Made by a program: the position numbers and the translations under genes. A stretch of 64,000 nucleotides of DNA from Acidithiobacillus montserratensis (GTDB lineage: Bacteria > Pseudomonadota > Gammaproteobacteria > Acidithiobacillales > Acidithiobacillaceae): positions 36,580 through 100,579 of the forward strand of contig NZ_JABBOU010000014.1 of assembly GCF_018853465.1 (NCBI RefSeq), read 5' to 3'. The number at the start of each line of letters is the position of its first letter. The stretch's first letter is position 1. The notes under the pieces were generated by a model. That model ran no database searches and had not been told where the DNA came from. It was given only the letters and a program-made list of their open reading frames with translations. Of the stretch, positions 40,532-49,998 are shown piece by piece.

Positions 40532-41965
40532 ATGAAACAAGGTTTAGAACTCAAGCTCGGTCAGCATCTGGCCATGACCCCGCAACTGCAACAGGCTATT
40601 CGTCTGCTGCAATTGTCGACGGTTGACCTGCAGCAGGAAGTGCAGGAGATGCTGGAAAGCAATCCTCTGCTGGATGAGGATGCTTCCGGCGAAGAGGCTG
40701 GGGTACCGGGTTCAGCACCGGAAGCCAGTGAGGCGCCCGGCGAAGATCGCCAGCTCGATTTGGCTGCTGAAGATACCCTGCCGGATGAATTGCCCCTCGA
40801 CAGTCAGTGGGATGACGTATTTGATATGGGTACCAGTGCTTCAGGCGGCGGTTCTGATGATGAACTCCCCGATTTTGAGGCGCGCAACAGCCACAGCCAG
40901 AGTCTTCAGGACTACTTGCGCTGGCAGGCGGATATGACCCACTTCAGTCCTGATGAACGCAGCATGGCCGAGATGATCATTGATGCCGTTGATGAGCGTG
41001 GGTACCTGATAGAAAGTACAGATGACCTTGCTGCCGCCATGGGGGTTGAAACGTCCCTTCTCCAGGATGTTCTGCAGCGTGTTCAGGACTTTGATCCTCC
41101 CGGTGTGGCAGCCCGGGATCTGGGAGAATGTCTTTATCTGCAACTCCGGCAGTTGCCCGATGTGGATCCGGAGGTCCAGCAGCTGGCGATGAAGCTGGTG
41201 CAGGACCATTTGCAGGCCCTGGGCCGCCATGATTATTCCCGTTTGTGTGCCAGTCTGGGGGTCGATGAAGGCAGACTGGGAGCAGCCATGGCGCTGATTT
41301 CCGCCCTCAATCCCAAGCCTGGTGAAGAAATCGGCAGTGAAAATACCGAGTACGTCATTCCCGATGTCATCGTCCGCTGGTCCGGCAAAAGATTGCGGGT
41401 GGATCTGAACCCCGAGGCCATGCCCAAGCTGCGAATCAACCGCCGCTATGCGGGGATGGCGGGTGGCAAGGATGCCGCCCATAAATATATTCAAGATCAG
41501 CTCAATGAAGCGCGCTGGTTCATCAAGAGCCTGCAAAGCCGCCAGGAAACCATCCTGAAAGTCGCCCGAGCCATTGTCGACAAGCAGAAGGAATTTTTCA
41601 GCAATGGCCCGGAGTCCATGCGGCCCATGGTGCTGCGTCATATTGCCGAGGCTGTGGAAATGCATGAGTCCACCGTCTCCCGGGTAACCAACCAGAAATA
41701 CATGGTCACTCCCCGAGGTCTTTACGAGTTCAAGTACTTTTTTTCCAGTCATGTGGGAACGGACAGTGGCGGTTCGGCATCGGCGACGGCCATTCGTGCC
41801 TTGTTGATCAAATTGACCCAGGCCGAGAATCCCAAACATCCCCTGAGTGACGCGGAAATTGCCAAGGTACTTGCCGAGCAGGGCATCCAGATTGCCCGCC
41901 GGACCGTAGCCAAGTATCGGGAAGCCGCCAATATTCCTCCCGCCAGCCAGCGGCGGCGGCTTTAG
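40532..41965 (+). CDS. rpoN: RNA polymerase sigma-54 factor RpoN
   Basis: A protein of 477 residues. Region I (LKLGQHLAMTPQLQQAIRLL) contacts activators, an acidic region II follows (about 55-115), and region III ends in the RpoN box ARRTVAKYREAANIP, which reads the -24 promoter element. It needs AAA+ activators; the GlrR gene at 54950-56335 is one. It is 12 bases after lptB. Confidence 0.98.
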   Translation: MKQGLELKLGQHLAMTPQLQQAIRLLQLSTVDLQQEVQEMLESNPLLDEDASGEEAGVPGSAPEASEAPGEDRQLDLAAEDTLPDELPLDSQWDDVFDMGTSASGGGSDDELPDFEARNSHSQSLQDYLRWQADMTHFSPDERSMAEMIIDAVDERGYLIESTDDLAAAMGVETSLLQDVLQRVQDFDPPGVAARDLGECLYLQLRQLPDVDPEVQQLAMKLVQDHLQALGRHDYSRLCASLGVDEGRLGAAMALISALNPKPGEEIGSENTEYVIPDVIVRWSGKRLRVDLNPEAMPKLRINRRYAGMAGGKDAAHKYIQDQLNEARWFIKSLQSRQETILKVARAIVDKQKEFFSNGPESMRPMVLRHIAEAVEMHESTVSRVTNQKYMVTPRGLYEFKYFFSSHVGTDSGGSASATAIRALLIKLTQAENPKHPLSDAEIAKVLAEQGIQIARRTVAKYREAANIPPASQRRRL

Positions 41966-42085
41966 GTTTCCGTCTGCAGCAGGACGCAGCAGGGTTTTTT
42001 GTCGCGGCAGTTGGCGCTACACTGAAGTCGGACCCCATCAGGGGGATTATCATAAACAAGCCTCGCAAGAGGACAGGAGAGCGCC

Positions 42086-42427
42086 ATGCAAATTACCATT
42101 ACCGGTCAGCACCTGGATCTGACAGAAGCCTTGAAAAACCACGCAGAAGAAAAAATTGGCAAGCTTGATCGACATTTTGATCAGGTGATTGATGCCCGGG
42201 TTGTCCTGAAACATGCGCCTCATGAGAATCCCGAAAACACAGCCGATGTGACCATGTATGCGGCGGGCCATGTATTCCATGCCGAATCCCGGCACGCGGA
42301 TATGTACCGGGCCCTGGATCTGGTAACGGAAAAGCTGGAGAGTCAGATTGATAGTTACAAGGAAAAGCGGCAGGATCGCCGTAACGATCATCCTGCCGGT
42401 CTGGCCGTGATTGCCGAGACGGAATGA
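42086..42427 (+). CDS. hpf: Ribosome hibernation promoting factor, short form
   Basis: A protein of 113 residues: short HPF/RaiA type without the C-terminal dimerisation domain. It begins MQITITGQHLDLTEALKNHA and contains HFDQVIDARVVLK and DMYRALDLVTEKLE. It binds the 30S decoding site during stasis. It lies in the standard position between rpoN and ptsN, after GGACAGGAG. Confidence 0.96.
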   Translation: MQITITGQHLDLTEALKNHAEEKIGKLDRHFDQVIDARVVLKHAPHENPENTADVTMYAAGHVFHAESRHADMYRALDLVTEKLESQIDSYKEKRQDRRNDHPAGLAVIAETE

Positions 42428-42436
42428 ACCCTGACG

Positions 42437-42883
42437 ATGACGACTCTGCCTTTAGGTCCCCAACACATTCTGATTGATCCTCCGGTTGCGGATGCCGGAG
42501 CAGTGCTTGAAGCTCTGGCGGCCTTGTTGGCAGAGTCTACGGGACAATCCCCCGCCCTGATTGCCGAGGCCCTGAAAAGCCGGGAGGCTCAGGGTTCCAC
42601 CGGGATCGGACATGGCGTAGCCCTGCCCCATGCGCGCATTGATGGCGCCAGGGATGTGGCTGTTGCAGCCCTGCGCAGTGCCCAGGGCATCCCCTTTGCT
42701 GCTCCTGATGGGCTGGCCGTGCGGGTATTCATCGCTGTTGCTGTGCCCAAGTCTGCAGCTACAGCCCATCTCGAAATTCTTTCGAATCTGGCCGTGCGTC
42801 TGGCCTCCGAAGAGGTGCGTGCCGATTTGCTTAATGCTTCTGAAAGCACTGGTTTTTTTGCGGTATTGACCGATTCTGACTAG
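42437..42883 (+). CDS. ptsN: Nitrogen-regulatory PTS enzyme IIA (EIIA-Ntr)
   Basis: A protein of 148 residues. The phosphorylated His is His65 in HGVALPHARIDGARD. It receives phosphate from HPr and in related bacteria regulates potassium and phosphate responses; it does not transport sugar by itself. It starts nine bases after hpf. Confidence 0.94.
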   Translation: MTTLPLGPQHILIDPPVADAGAVLEALAALLAESTGQSPALIAEALKSREAQGSTGIGHGVALPHARIDGARDVAVAALRSAQGIPFAAPDGLAVRVFIAVAVPKSAATAHLEILSNLAVRLASEEVRADLLNASESTGFFAVLTDSD

Positions 42884-42903
42884 CTTTCAGGGGAGACGCA
42901 GGC

Positions 42904-43836
42904 ATGGAAAGACAAATCAGTCTGCGTCGGCTTTGCGAAGATCTCCACAAGGAAATGTTCTGGGATTGTCTTTACCGACCCGGTAAGGATTTTTACTTGC
43001 GCGGTGATCCCTGGGCAGAAAATGATGTGGGCGGAGCCGCCCTGGTTGGGTTCCTGAATTTTATTCGTCCCCATGTCGTACAAATAGCAGGCACCTGCGA
43101 GCTGCAGTTTTTACGCCAGCATCCCCAGAACTTTGAGCAATTTCTCTCGGAAAAGTTGCGCCTCATCGTGCTTTGTGAAAAACAGACCCTGAGTCCGGAG
43201 ATGCTGGAAATCCTCCAGAATCGCCAAGTGGCGGTCATGGCAACCACCCTGGAGGCGCAGAAAGTGCTGGCCCGTCTGCAGCTTTATCTGCATCGTGAAC
43301 TGGCCGCCCGCCAGCAGGTTCATGGGGTGTTGGTGGATGTGCTGGGTGTGGGTTTGCTGTTGCAGGGTGAGGCCGGTATCGGCAAAAGTGAACTGGCCCT
43401 GGAGCTGGTCAGCCGTGGTCATCGTCTGGTGGCCGATGACAGCGTCCTGTGCATTCGTGAGGCCCCGCAGATCATCACCGGCCATTGTCCCGCCCCGCTG
43501 CGAAATTTTCTGGAAGTGCGGGGGCTGGGCATCATCAATATCCGGGAATTTTTCGGGGCGGCAGCCATTGTGCGTTCCAAGCGTATTCGCCTGGTGGTCG
43601 AAATTCAGGATATGCAGGATATGGAAATGGCCGATATCGACCGTCTCCAGGGTAAGGTCGATCATCTCGAAATTCTCGGTGTTCCCCTGACCCGTTTGCG
43701 CATTCCGGTGTCGGCCGCCCGCAACCTCGCGGTACTGGTAGAAGCAGCAGCCCGCAGTCAGTATGTGAAAGAGTCAGGAGGCGACATGCTGGCGGACTTT
43801 GAAGAACAGGTGCGCTTGAGTGTCGGAGAGGAATGA
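42904..43836 (+). CDS. hprK: HPr kinase/phosphorylase
   Basis: A protein of 310 residues. An N-terminal domain (about 1-130) precedes the kinase with Walker A QGEAGIGKSELAL near residue 155. The HprK signature LEVRGLGIINIREFFGAAAI and an HRLVADD segment are present. It phosphorylates and dephosphorylates the regulatory Ser of HPr. The HPr encoded here at 45262 has that Ser, so the pair should be functional. Confidence 0.95.
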   Translation: MERQISLRRLCEDLHKEMFWDCLYRPGKDFYLRGDPWAENDVGGAALVGFLNFIRPHVVQIAGTCELQFLRQHPQNFEQFLSEKLRLIVLCEKQTLSPEMLEILQNRQVAVMATTLEAQKVLARLQLYLHRELAARQQVHGVLVDVLGVGLLLQGEAGIGKSELALELVSRGHRLVADDSVLCIREAPQIITGHCPAPLRNFLEVRGLGIINIREFFGAAAIVRSKRIRLVVEIQDMQDMEMADIDRLQGKVDHLEILGVPLTRLRIPVSAARNLAVLVEAAARSQYVKESGGDMLADFEEQVRLSVGEE

Positions 43837-44735
43837 CGATGGAAAGGGATTTCATTATTGTCAGTGGACTGTCCGGCTCGGGAAAATCCACGGTGCTGCA
43901 GGCCCTGGAAGATCAGGGCTATTATTGTGCGGACAATTTACCTGCCACCCTCCTGCTGGCATTCGGTGCGCAACTGGCCCATCGTGAGGGGCACGCCTTG
44001 CTGGCGGCGGTCAGCATTGACGTGCGCAACCGTGATTTTTTCGCAGCCCTGCCCCAGGCGCTGAAAGATTTACGGGACGCCTATGGACTCCATCCCCGCA
44101 TCCTCTTTCTGGAGGCCAGCGAAAGCACTCTCCTGCAACGCTACAGTGAAACCCGGCGCCGCCATCCGCTGACGGACGATAGCGCCGCCACTCCCGGTGA
44201 GTCCCTGCTCAAGGCTCTGCAAAGAGAACGGGAACTGGTACAGCCCCTGGCCGACATGGCCGATAAAAGGCTGGATACCTCCCAGATCAATACCCACCAG
44301 CTGCGTCTGCGGGTGCAGGCCTGGAGTCTGGCGTCCCGACACTACGGAGAACTGGTGCTGCTATTGCAGTCCTTCGCGTTCAAGCGGGGCCTGCCCCTGG
44401 ATTCGGATTTTGTGTTTGATCTGCGGGCCCTACCCAATCCCCATTATGAACCGGAACTGCGCGTCTTGACCGGGCGCGATCCGGCAGTGCAGGCGTTTCT
44501 GGCGAGTCGCCCCGAGCTGCAAGGAGCCATGGGATCTCTCAAGGAGTTTCTCCGGATCTGGCTGCCGCCTTTTGCCCGGGAGCACCGTAATTATGTGACC
44601 GTATCCCTGGGCTGCACGGGGGGACAACACCGCAGTGTGTATATGGTAGAGGTGCTGGCGCGGGAGCTGCTGGGCAAGGGGCAACGGGTCCTGATTCAGC
44701 ATCGTGAACTCAATATCACCGAGACTTTGACATGA
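43833..44735 (+). CDS. rapZ: RNase adapter/nucleotide-binding protein RapZ
   Basis: A protein of 300 residues (ATG at 43833, with another at 43839). It has Walker A VSGLSGSGKSTVLQALED and the C-terminal domain motif SLGCTGGQHRSVYMVEVLA. In enterobacteria RapZ controls glmS through the small RNA GlmZ and senses GlcN-6-P; that sRNA system is not shown here. It overlaps hprK and the EIIA gene by four bases each. Confidence 0.95.
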   Translation: MTMERDFIIVSGLSGSGKSTVLQALEDQGYYCADNLPATLLLAFGAQLAHREGHALLAAVSIDVRNRDFFAALPQALKDLRDAYGLHPRILFLEASESTLLQRYSETRRRHPLTDDSAATPGESLLKALQRERELVQPLADMADKRLDTSQINTHQLRLRVQAWSLASRHYGELVLLLQSFAFKRGLPLDSDFVFDLRALPNPHYEPELRVLTGRDPAVQAFLASRPELQGAMGSLKEFLRIWLPPFAREHRNYVTVSLGCTGGQHRSVYMVEVLARELLGKGQRVLIQHRELNITETLT

Positions 44736-45151
44736 TCCATATTGTGCTACTGACCCATGCGGGCATGGGGAGAGCTTTTGCCAATACCCTGCAACATATT
44801 TTCGGCACATTGCCGGCGGCGGTGGAGGTGGTGGAAATTCTCCCTGATGAAAGTCCGGATAACGGACGTCGGCGTCTCTGGGAGTTGATAGAACATCTGG
44901 CGGATGATGATGCCATGCTGATTCTCAACGATCTTTACGGGGCGACGCCAGCCAATCTGATTCCAGCGATTCTTCCCGAGGAACGGGTGGCAGCAGTGAG
45001 TGGTTTAAACCTGCCCATGTTGCTGCGCGCCTTGTCGCGACGTGAAGAAGGCCTGGCTGCAGCCCGCCAGGGTGCCATAGATGGCGCTGTCCAGGGTGTC
45101 GTGGACATCCTGGACAAGCGCGCTGCACCCCTTGCCTGTTCTTCCACCTGA
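44732..45151 (+). CDS. PTS EIIA component, mannose (ManX) type
   Basis: A protein of 139 residues, a lone EIIA of the mannose family. The phosphorylation site is His9 in IVLLTHAGMGRAFA. LILNDLYGATPANL matches the conserved core. No IIB, IIC or IID genes are nearby, so it is probably regulatory, a common situation in proteobacterial PTS clusters with HprK. Confidence 0.92.
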   Translation: MIHIVLLTHAGMGRAFANTLQHIFGTLPAAVEVVEILPDESPDNGRRRLWELIEHLADDDAMLILNDLYGATPANLIPAILPEERVAAVSGLNLPMLLRALSRREEGLAAARQGAIDGAVQGVVDILDKRAAPLACSST

Positions 45152-45174
45152 ACCCCGCCCTGTGCCGGGTTCAG
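45148..45174 (+). other. Stem-loop between EIIA(Man) and HPr genes
   Basis: A perfect eight-base stem: CTGAACCC (45148-45155) and GGGTTCAG (45167-45174) with an eleven-base loop. The EIIA stop codon lies in the first arm. No T-run follows, so it is not a classic terminator; it may affect mRNA processing or the relative output of the downstream HPr and EI genes. Confidence 0.45.
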
Positions 45175-45261
45175 ATATGATCTGACGGTATAGCCCCTCA
45201 ATCCGTAGCGGGTTATGCTGTAATATCCTGAGTCTGAACTTACTACCGTGGAGCAAGCACT

Positions 45262-45534
45262 GTGACGGTCCGCGTGGATTATCCTATTATCAATCAGTTG
45301 GGATTACATGCCCGGCCTTCGGCAAAATTCGTCAGTCTATCGGCACGTTATCCCTGTGCAGTCTGGCTGGAGAGAAACGGCCAAAGAGTTAACGGGAAAA
45401 GTATCATGGGGCTGATGACGCTTGCAGCGGCTCAGGGAACAGTACTGACCCTGGAAACCGAGGGCGAACAAGAGCAAGCCTGCGCTGATGCTTTGCTGGC
45501 CCTGGCTGCAGATCGATTCGGGGAAGACACATGA
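45262..45534 (+). CDS. Phosphocarrier protein HPr
   Basis: A protein of 90 residues from GTG. His16 in NQLGLHARPSAKF accepts phosphate from enzyme I, and Ser47 in NGKSIMGLMTL is the HprK target. Having both sites means it can integrate PEP- and ATP-dependent phosphorylation. The ATGA overlap with the enzyme I gene indicates coexpression. Confidence 0.95.
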   Translation: MTVRVDYPIINQLGLHARPSAKFVSLSARYPCAVWLERNGQRVNGKSIMGLMTLAAAQGTVLTLETEGEQEQACADALLALAADRFGEDT

Positions 45535-47243
45535 GTTTTGAACTGGCAGGTATCGGAGCATCGGGTGGCATTGCCATTGGTACGGCGCTGGTATTGGAGC
45601 CGACCACCCTCGATATTCCCGAACATCTGCTGGCTCCTGAGGCAGTTGAAGACGAGGTTCTGCGTCTGCGCGCGGCCCTCAGTAGTGCCCGTGATGAGCT
45701 GTTCGCGGTGCGCGATGTCATTCCTGCCGATGCACCCCAGGATACCCGCCTGTTCATTGATGCCCATTTATTGATGCTCGATGATCCCGCCCTGCGGGAA
45801 AGACCGCTGCGCTCCATCCGCGAAGACCATCGGAATGCCGCCTGGGCCATTCAACTGGAGCGGGAGCGTCTGCTGGAGATTTTTGATCGTATGGAAGATG
45901 CCTATCTGCGCGCCAAGCGCGAAGACATCATCCAGGTGACTGACCGGGTATTGCGCCAGCTGGTAGGTGGCAAGCCGCCGGCAATGCAGAGTGCCGAAGG
46001 CCAGATCATCATTGCCGAAGAATTGTCTCCGGCAGACACCGTGCTCATGAAAAAGGACAAGGTATTAGCCTGGGTAACCGACTTCGGGGCGGCCAACTCC
46101 CATGCTGCCATTCTGGCCCGCAGTCTGGGGCTTCCTGCTGTGGTGGGGGCCCATTCCGCCAGTCGTCTGCTGCGCAGTGGCGACACGGTCATTGTTGATG
46201 GTGACCAGGGAATCATTCTGGTAGCCCCCGACGCCCTGGTACTGCGCCAGTATCAGGGGCTGCAGGAGCAACGCTATCGGCGTCGACGTCTTCTGGAAGA
46301 ACAGCGGGACCTGCCGGCGGTCACTCTGGATGGCGTGACTATTCATCTGCGTGCCAATATTGAATTACCCGACGACTCCAGTCTGGTGCGGCGCATGAAT
46401 GCTGACGGTGTGGGCTTGTATCGCAGCGAGTTTCTGTTTATGAACCGTCCCGATATTCCCGATGAAGAGGAGCAGTATCAGGCCTTTTCCCGGGTTGTCA
46501 GGGAAATGGCAGGAGCTCCGGTGACCATCCGTTCTCTGGATATTGGCGCGGACAAGGGTCTGAAGGAGGATGAAGGGACTGGGCACAACGCCCTCAATCC
46601 GGCTCTGGGCTTGCGCGGATTGCGCCTGTGTCTGCGCCGTCCCGAATGGTTTCGTCCGCATTTGCGGGCCATCTTGCGGGCTTCGGCCCTGGGTCCGGTC
46701 CGCTTGATGCTGCCCATGCTCAGCAGTATGAGTCAATTATTGCAAAGTCGGGCGCTGGTGAGTGAATTGCAGGCAGAATTGCGCAGCGAGGGGCTGGACT
46801 GCGATCCCGATATGCCCCTGGGAATCATGGTGGAAGTCCCCGCTGTAGCTATGGCCGCCCATTATTTTGCCGCTTGTGCGGATTTTTTCTCCATCGGAAC
46901 CAATGATCTCATCCAGTATGCCCTGGCGGTTGACCGGGGGGATGATGATGTGAACGACCTTTTTGATCCCCTCCATGTCGGGGTTCTCGGGATGATTCAG
47001 CACACCATCGCTGCCGGACATGCCAAGGGTATTCCGGTAGCGATGTGCGGTGAAATGGCGGCTAATCCGGCATTTACTCCCTTGCTGCTGGGACTGGGTC
47101 TGCGGGAGTTCAGCATGTATCCGGGTGCCATTCCGGAAGTGAAGGAAATCATCCGCCAAACCTCCATTGCGGAAGCCGAGGGCTTGGCCATGGGGGCTCT
47201 CGCCGGAGAGTTTGCAGTTCCCTTGGAGGCCGGACATCGCTAG
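45531..47243 (+). CDS. ptsI: PTS enzyme I (phosphoenolpyruvate-protein phosphotransferase)
   Basis: A protein of 570 residues, standard EI length. It lacks the N-terminal GAF domain of PtsP (EI-Ntr). The active His is in TDFGAANSHAAILARSLGLP, and the PEP site shows YRSEFLFMNRP, SLDIGADKGL and FFSIGTNDLIQYALAVDR. It starts the phosphate chain to HPr and then to the EIIA proteins encoded upstream. No sugar permease lies in the window. Confidence 0.97.
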   Translation: MSFELAGIGASGGIAIGTALVLEPTTLDIPEHLLAPEAVEDEVLRLRAALSSARDELFAVRDVIPADAPQDTRLFIDAHLLMLDDPALRERPLRSIREDHRNAAWAIQLERERLLEIFDRMEDAYLRAKREDIIQVTDRVLRQLVGGKPPAMQSAEGQIIIAEELSPADTVLMKKDKVLAWVTDFGAANSHAAILARSLGLPAVVGAHSASRLLRSGDTVIVDGDQGIILVAPDALVLRQYQGLQEQRYRRRRLLEEQRDLPAVTLDGVTIHLRANIELPDDSSLVRRMNADGVGLYRSEFLFMNRPDIPDEEEQYQAFSRVVREMAGAPVTIRSLDIGADKGLKEDEGTGHNALNPALGLRGLRLCLRRPEWFRPHLRAILRASALGPVRLMLPMLSSMSQLLQSRALVSELQAELRSEGLDCDPDMPLGIMVEVPAVAMAAHYFAACADFFSIGTNDLIQYALAVDRGDDDVNDLFDPLHVGVLGMIQHTIAAGHAKGIPVAMCGEMAANPAFTPLLLGLGLREFSMYPGAIPEVKEIIRQTSIAEAEGLAMGALAGEFAVPLEAGHR

Positions 47244-48543
47244 GGCAGAGCTGCGCCGTACCGGGCTAGGTTTGCTGCTGCTCCTGTTCCTGTCGGTATT
47301 GGCTGTGCTGATATTCTGGCTCGTGGGTGGACCGCGCCTGCTCTTGGAAGAATATCTGGGTGCCCGGGTGCAGATGTCCGTACATCTGGCGGATAATCCG
47401 CGATTTTATTGGGGAAGGCGCTACCTGCAGGTATTTTTACAAGGTTTGCGGATCGGGCCTGAACGACAGCCCGCCGTGCAGGTGCAGCGGCTGATGCTGA
47501 GTTTGCCATGGCGGCCTTTGTTGACCGGCAAAGTGCAGATCCAGCAGATTTTCCTCGATCAACCCGCTGTCAATATGCCCTGGCCCGGGGGTGGGATAAC
47601 GGGCTCGGCCAAATCCCAGAACTCCACAGGTTTTACGTTGCCCGCTGATATCCAGATTCACAACGGCAGTCTGCGCTGGCACGATCTGGCAGGACATGAT
47701 CTCTCCCTCTCAGGTATCGCGGCCACTCTGCCCCGCTCGGGTAAGGGTACAGTGACCGGAGTTTGGACCTGGAAGCGGCACACCGGTCCTCTGCAATTGC
47801 AGATGATGCTTCAGTCTGGCAATGAATTTTCCATACACCATCTGCAGTTGTTGATCGCCAGCCATCCTGCCTGGGAAAGCTGGTCTTTACAGCTGCCCAG
47901 TCTGCAAATGCAGCAGCAATCCCTGTGGATGCCGGCAATGCAACTACACTGGCAGATCCATAAGGGGCGGCGAGTAGAAGGGGCTGTGCATGATTTGCAT
48001 GTACAACTGAGCCAGCAAATGCTGGAAATGGGTAGCGCTACCCTGGATGTGGGACTAGATTTCAACGTCATTTTGGAACATGGCCATTTTTCCTGGGCGC
48101 AAGGCTCCGGGCATACTCACTACCGGGTGACTGCGCAGCATCTGCCGGCATTGGCCCGGCAATGGGGGCTGCCCTGGCCGAAACTCAAGAATCCCGAGGT
48201 GCCGGAGCAGCTCATGATGACTGGCGAACTGGGCTGGAAAAATTCCCGTTTTTACTGGGATATTGATCAGGGACAGCTGGATAATAGCCTTTGGTCGGGA
48301 CAGGTCAGCGGGTCCTGGAAACCCCTGGCCCTGCATTTGGATTTGCGCATCAACCAGCTGAATCTGGGTGCCTATCTTCCGGCCCCCAAACCCGGACCGG
48401 GGGCCATATTACCCCGTATTCCCGCGCATTGGCCGATAACCGGATCGCTGCACATTGGCAAGTTGACCTGGGGAAAAATCCGCGCCGAGGATGTGTTCAT
48501 TCAGAGCCCGAAAAAAACCGGCTCTGAGGCAGCCGCACCATGA
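47212..48543 (+). CDS. AsmA-like membrane-anchored protein, start uncertain
   Basis: About 440 residues. One membrane helix (GLGLLLLLFLSVLAVLIFWL) is followed by a beta-rich periplasmic region with QVQRLMLSLPWRPLLTGKVQ and QQIFLDQPAVNMPW, the pattern of AsmA/YhdP-type proteins implicated in phospholipid transport to the outer membrane. No ATG precedes the helix: candidates are TTG at 47167 or 47212 and CTG at 47251, so the start overlaps or just follows ptsI. The stop overlaps mutY by four bases. The product is shorter than most AsmA proteins. Confidence 0.72.
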   Translation: MQFPWRPDIARAELRRTGLGLLLLLFLSVLAVLIFWLVGGPRLLLEEYLGARVQMSVHLADNPRFYWGRRYLQVFLQGLRIGPERQPAVQVQRLMLSLPWRPLLTGKVQIQQIFLDQPAVNMPWPGGGITGSAKSQNSTGFTLPADIQIHNGSLRWHDLAGHDLSLSGIAATLPRSGKGTVTGVWTWKRHTGPLQLQMMLQSGNEFSIHHLQLLIASHPAWESWSLQLPSLQMQQQSLWMPAMQLHWQIHKGRRVEGAVHDLHVQLSQQMLEMGSATLDVGLDFNVILEHGHFSWAQGSGHTHYRVTAQHLPALARQWGLPWPKLKNPEVPEQLMMTGELGWKNSRFYWDIDQGQLDNSLWSGQVSGSWKPLALHLDLRINQLNLGAYLPAPKPGPGAILPRIPAHWPITGSLHIGKLTWGKIRAEDVFIQSPKKTGSEAAAP

Positions 48544-49655
48544 TCCCGATTGCCGACAGCCTGCTGGCCTGGTATGCCGACAATGGGCGCCATGAACTGC
48601 CCTGGCGGCAGACGCAGGACAGTTATGCCCTCTGGCTTGCCGAGATCATGCTGCAGCAAACCCAGGTAGAGAGTGTTAAACCCTATTACACCCGATTTCT
48701 GCAGGCCTTGCCCAGCTGGGAGGCTCTGGCGCGGGCGCCCCAGGATCAGGTTCTGGCTCTGTGGAGTGGACTCGGCTATTACGCCCGGGCCCGCAATGCC
48801 CAGCGCGCTGCGCAAAAAGTCTGTGCTGATTTTGCCGGACAGTTTCCCGATACGCGGGAAGCTGCCGAAACCTTGCCCGGGGTTGGACGGAGTACGGCAG
48901 CAGCCGTGCTGGCCAGCGCTTATGACCAACAAGAGGCCATTCTGGATGCGAATGCCCGGCGCGTATTGATCCGCAGCCAGGCAATTCGTAGTGACCCCAA
49001 GTCCACCCGGACCTTGCAGCAGTTATGGGAGCTGGCCGAGGCGCTGACGCCGACTGCTGCGCATACCTACAACCAGGCCATTCAGGATCTGGGGGCAATG
49101 ATTTGTACGCCGCGTCATCCCCGCTGTGATGCATGTCCTCTGCAACGCTCCTGTATGGCCTATGCGGAGGGGCTGAGTGAACAATTACCGCTCAGCTTGC
49201 GCAAGCGCGATACCCGGGAGCGTTGTGTTTTCTTTTTACAGATAGAAGATGGCGATGGTCGGGTGTTTCTCGAAAAAAGGCCGGATTCCGGTATATGGGG
49301 TGGATTATGGTGTTTGCCGCAATTCCATCCTCAAGGCTTATCGGGACAGCCTGTTCCATGTACGGCTCAGCAGAATACCCTGGCTGATGGCGTCGTGCTG
49401 CGCGAGCAGGTGCGTCATTTTTGTGCCATGCAATATGGGTTGGTGGTGGAAGTGCAGGGATTGATGGCAATGCAGAAGCATGTATTCACCCATTTTCAGC
49501 TACATTTCCGCTGTATTCATATCGGCCTGCAGGAGGATCTACAGGCAATAAAAGTGGCCGATCGGGTTTTGTCTGGCCGCTGGTTTGGCCCGGAAGCCGC
49601 TCTGGCCAAAGGGCTTCCAACCCCGATTCGCAAGATTTTAAGCCGCTCATCATAA
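48540..49655 (+). CDS. mutY: A/G-specific adenine glycosylase MutY
   Basis: A protein of 371 residues. HhH-GPD domain: [35 protein letters not shown] and the catalytic Asp in [10 protein letters not shown]. The [4Fe-4S] cluster cysteines are in [17 protein letters not shown]. The C-terminal NUDIX-like domain (about 225-365) reads 8-oxoG. It removes A opposite 8-oxoguanine. mutY followed by yggX is a widespread pair. Confidence 0.97.
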   Translation: MIPIADSLLAWYADNGRHELPWRQTQDSYALWLAEIMLQQTQVESVKPYYTRFLQALPSWEALARAPQDQVLALWSGLGYYARARNAQRAAQKVCADFAGQFPDTREAAETLPGVGRSTAAAVLASAYDQQEAILDANARRVLIRSQAIRSDPKSTRTLQQLWELAEALTPTAAHTYNQAIQDLGAMICTPRHPRCDACPLQRSCMAYAEGLSEQLPLSLRKRDTRERCVFFLQIEDGDGRVFLEKRPDSGIWGGLWCLPQFHPQGLSGQPVPCTAQQNTLADGVVLREQVRHFCAMQYGLVVEVQGLMAMQKHVFTHFQLHFRCIHIGLQEDLQAIKVADRVLSGRWFGPEAALAKGLPTPIRKILSRSS

Positions 49656-49725
49656 CTTGCCCGGTAGGCAGGTTCAGGTAAGATGGGCGGCATTCCCATC
49701 CCGTATGCTAGCGAGGAAGTCCGTC

Positions 49726-49998
49726 ATGTCACGAATGGTGCAATGTGTAAAACTGGGTCACGAAGCCGAAGGTCTGGATCGTCCTCCCTATCCCGGTCCT
49801 TTGGGCGCACGGATTTATCAGGAAGTTTCCAAGGAGGCCTGGCAAGGCTGGCTGAAGCATCAGACGATGCTGATTAATGAATATCGACTTTCACCCATCG
49901 ATCCCAAGTCCCGGACTTTTCTGGAAAAACAGATGGAAGCCTATTTTTTTGGTGACGGCGCCCAGCAACCTGAAGGTTTCGTGCCGCCATCCGTCTGA
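49726..49998 (+). CDS. Fe(II)-trafficking/oxidative protection protein YggX
   Basis: A protein of 90 residues from the ATG at 49726, after GAGGAAG; a longer reading upstream has no ribosome site. It begins [20 protein letters not shown] and contains [20 protein letters not shown] and MEAYFFG, all typical of YggX. It protects iron-sulfur enzymes from oxidative damage. The Cys is at position 7. Confidence 0.96.
   Translation: MSRMVQCVKLGHEAEGLDRPPYPGPLGARIYQEVSKEAWQGWLKHQTMLINEYRLSPIDPKSRTFLEKQMEAYFFGDGAQQPEGFVPPSV

Noticed and set aside
41970..42000. Terminator-like sequence with a T-run between rpoN and hpf
   Set aside because: The possible stem is only four base pairs, too weak to call.
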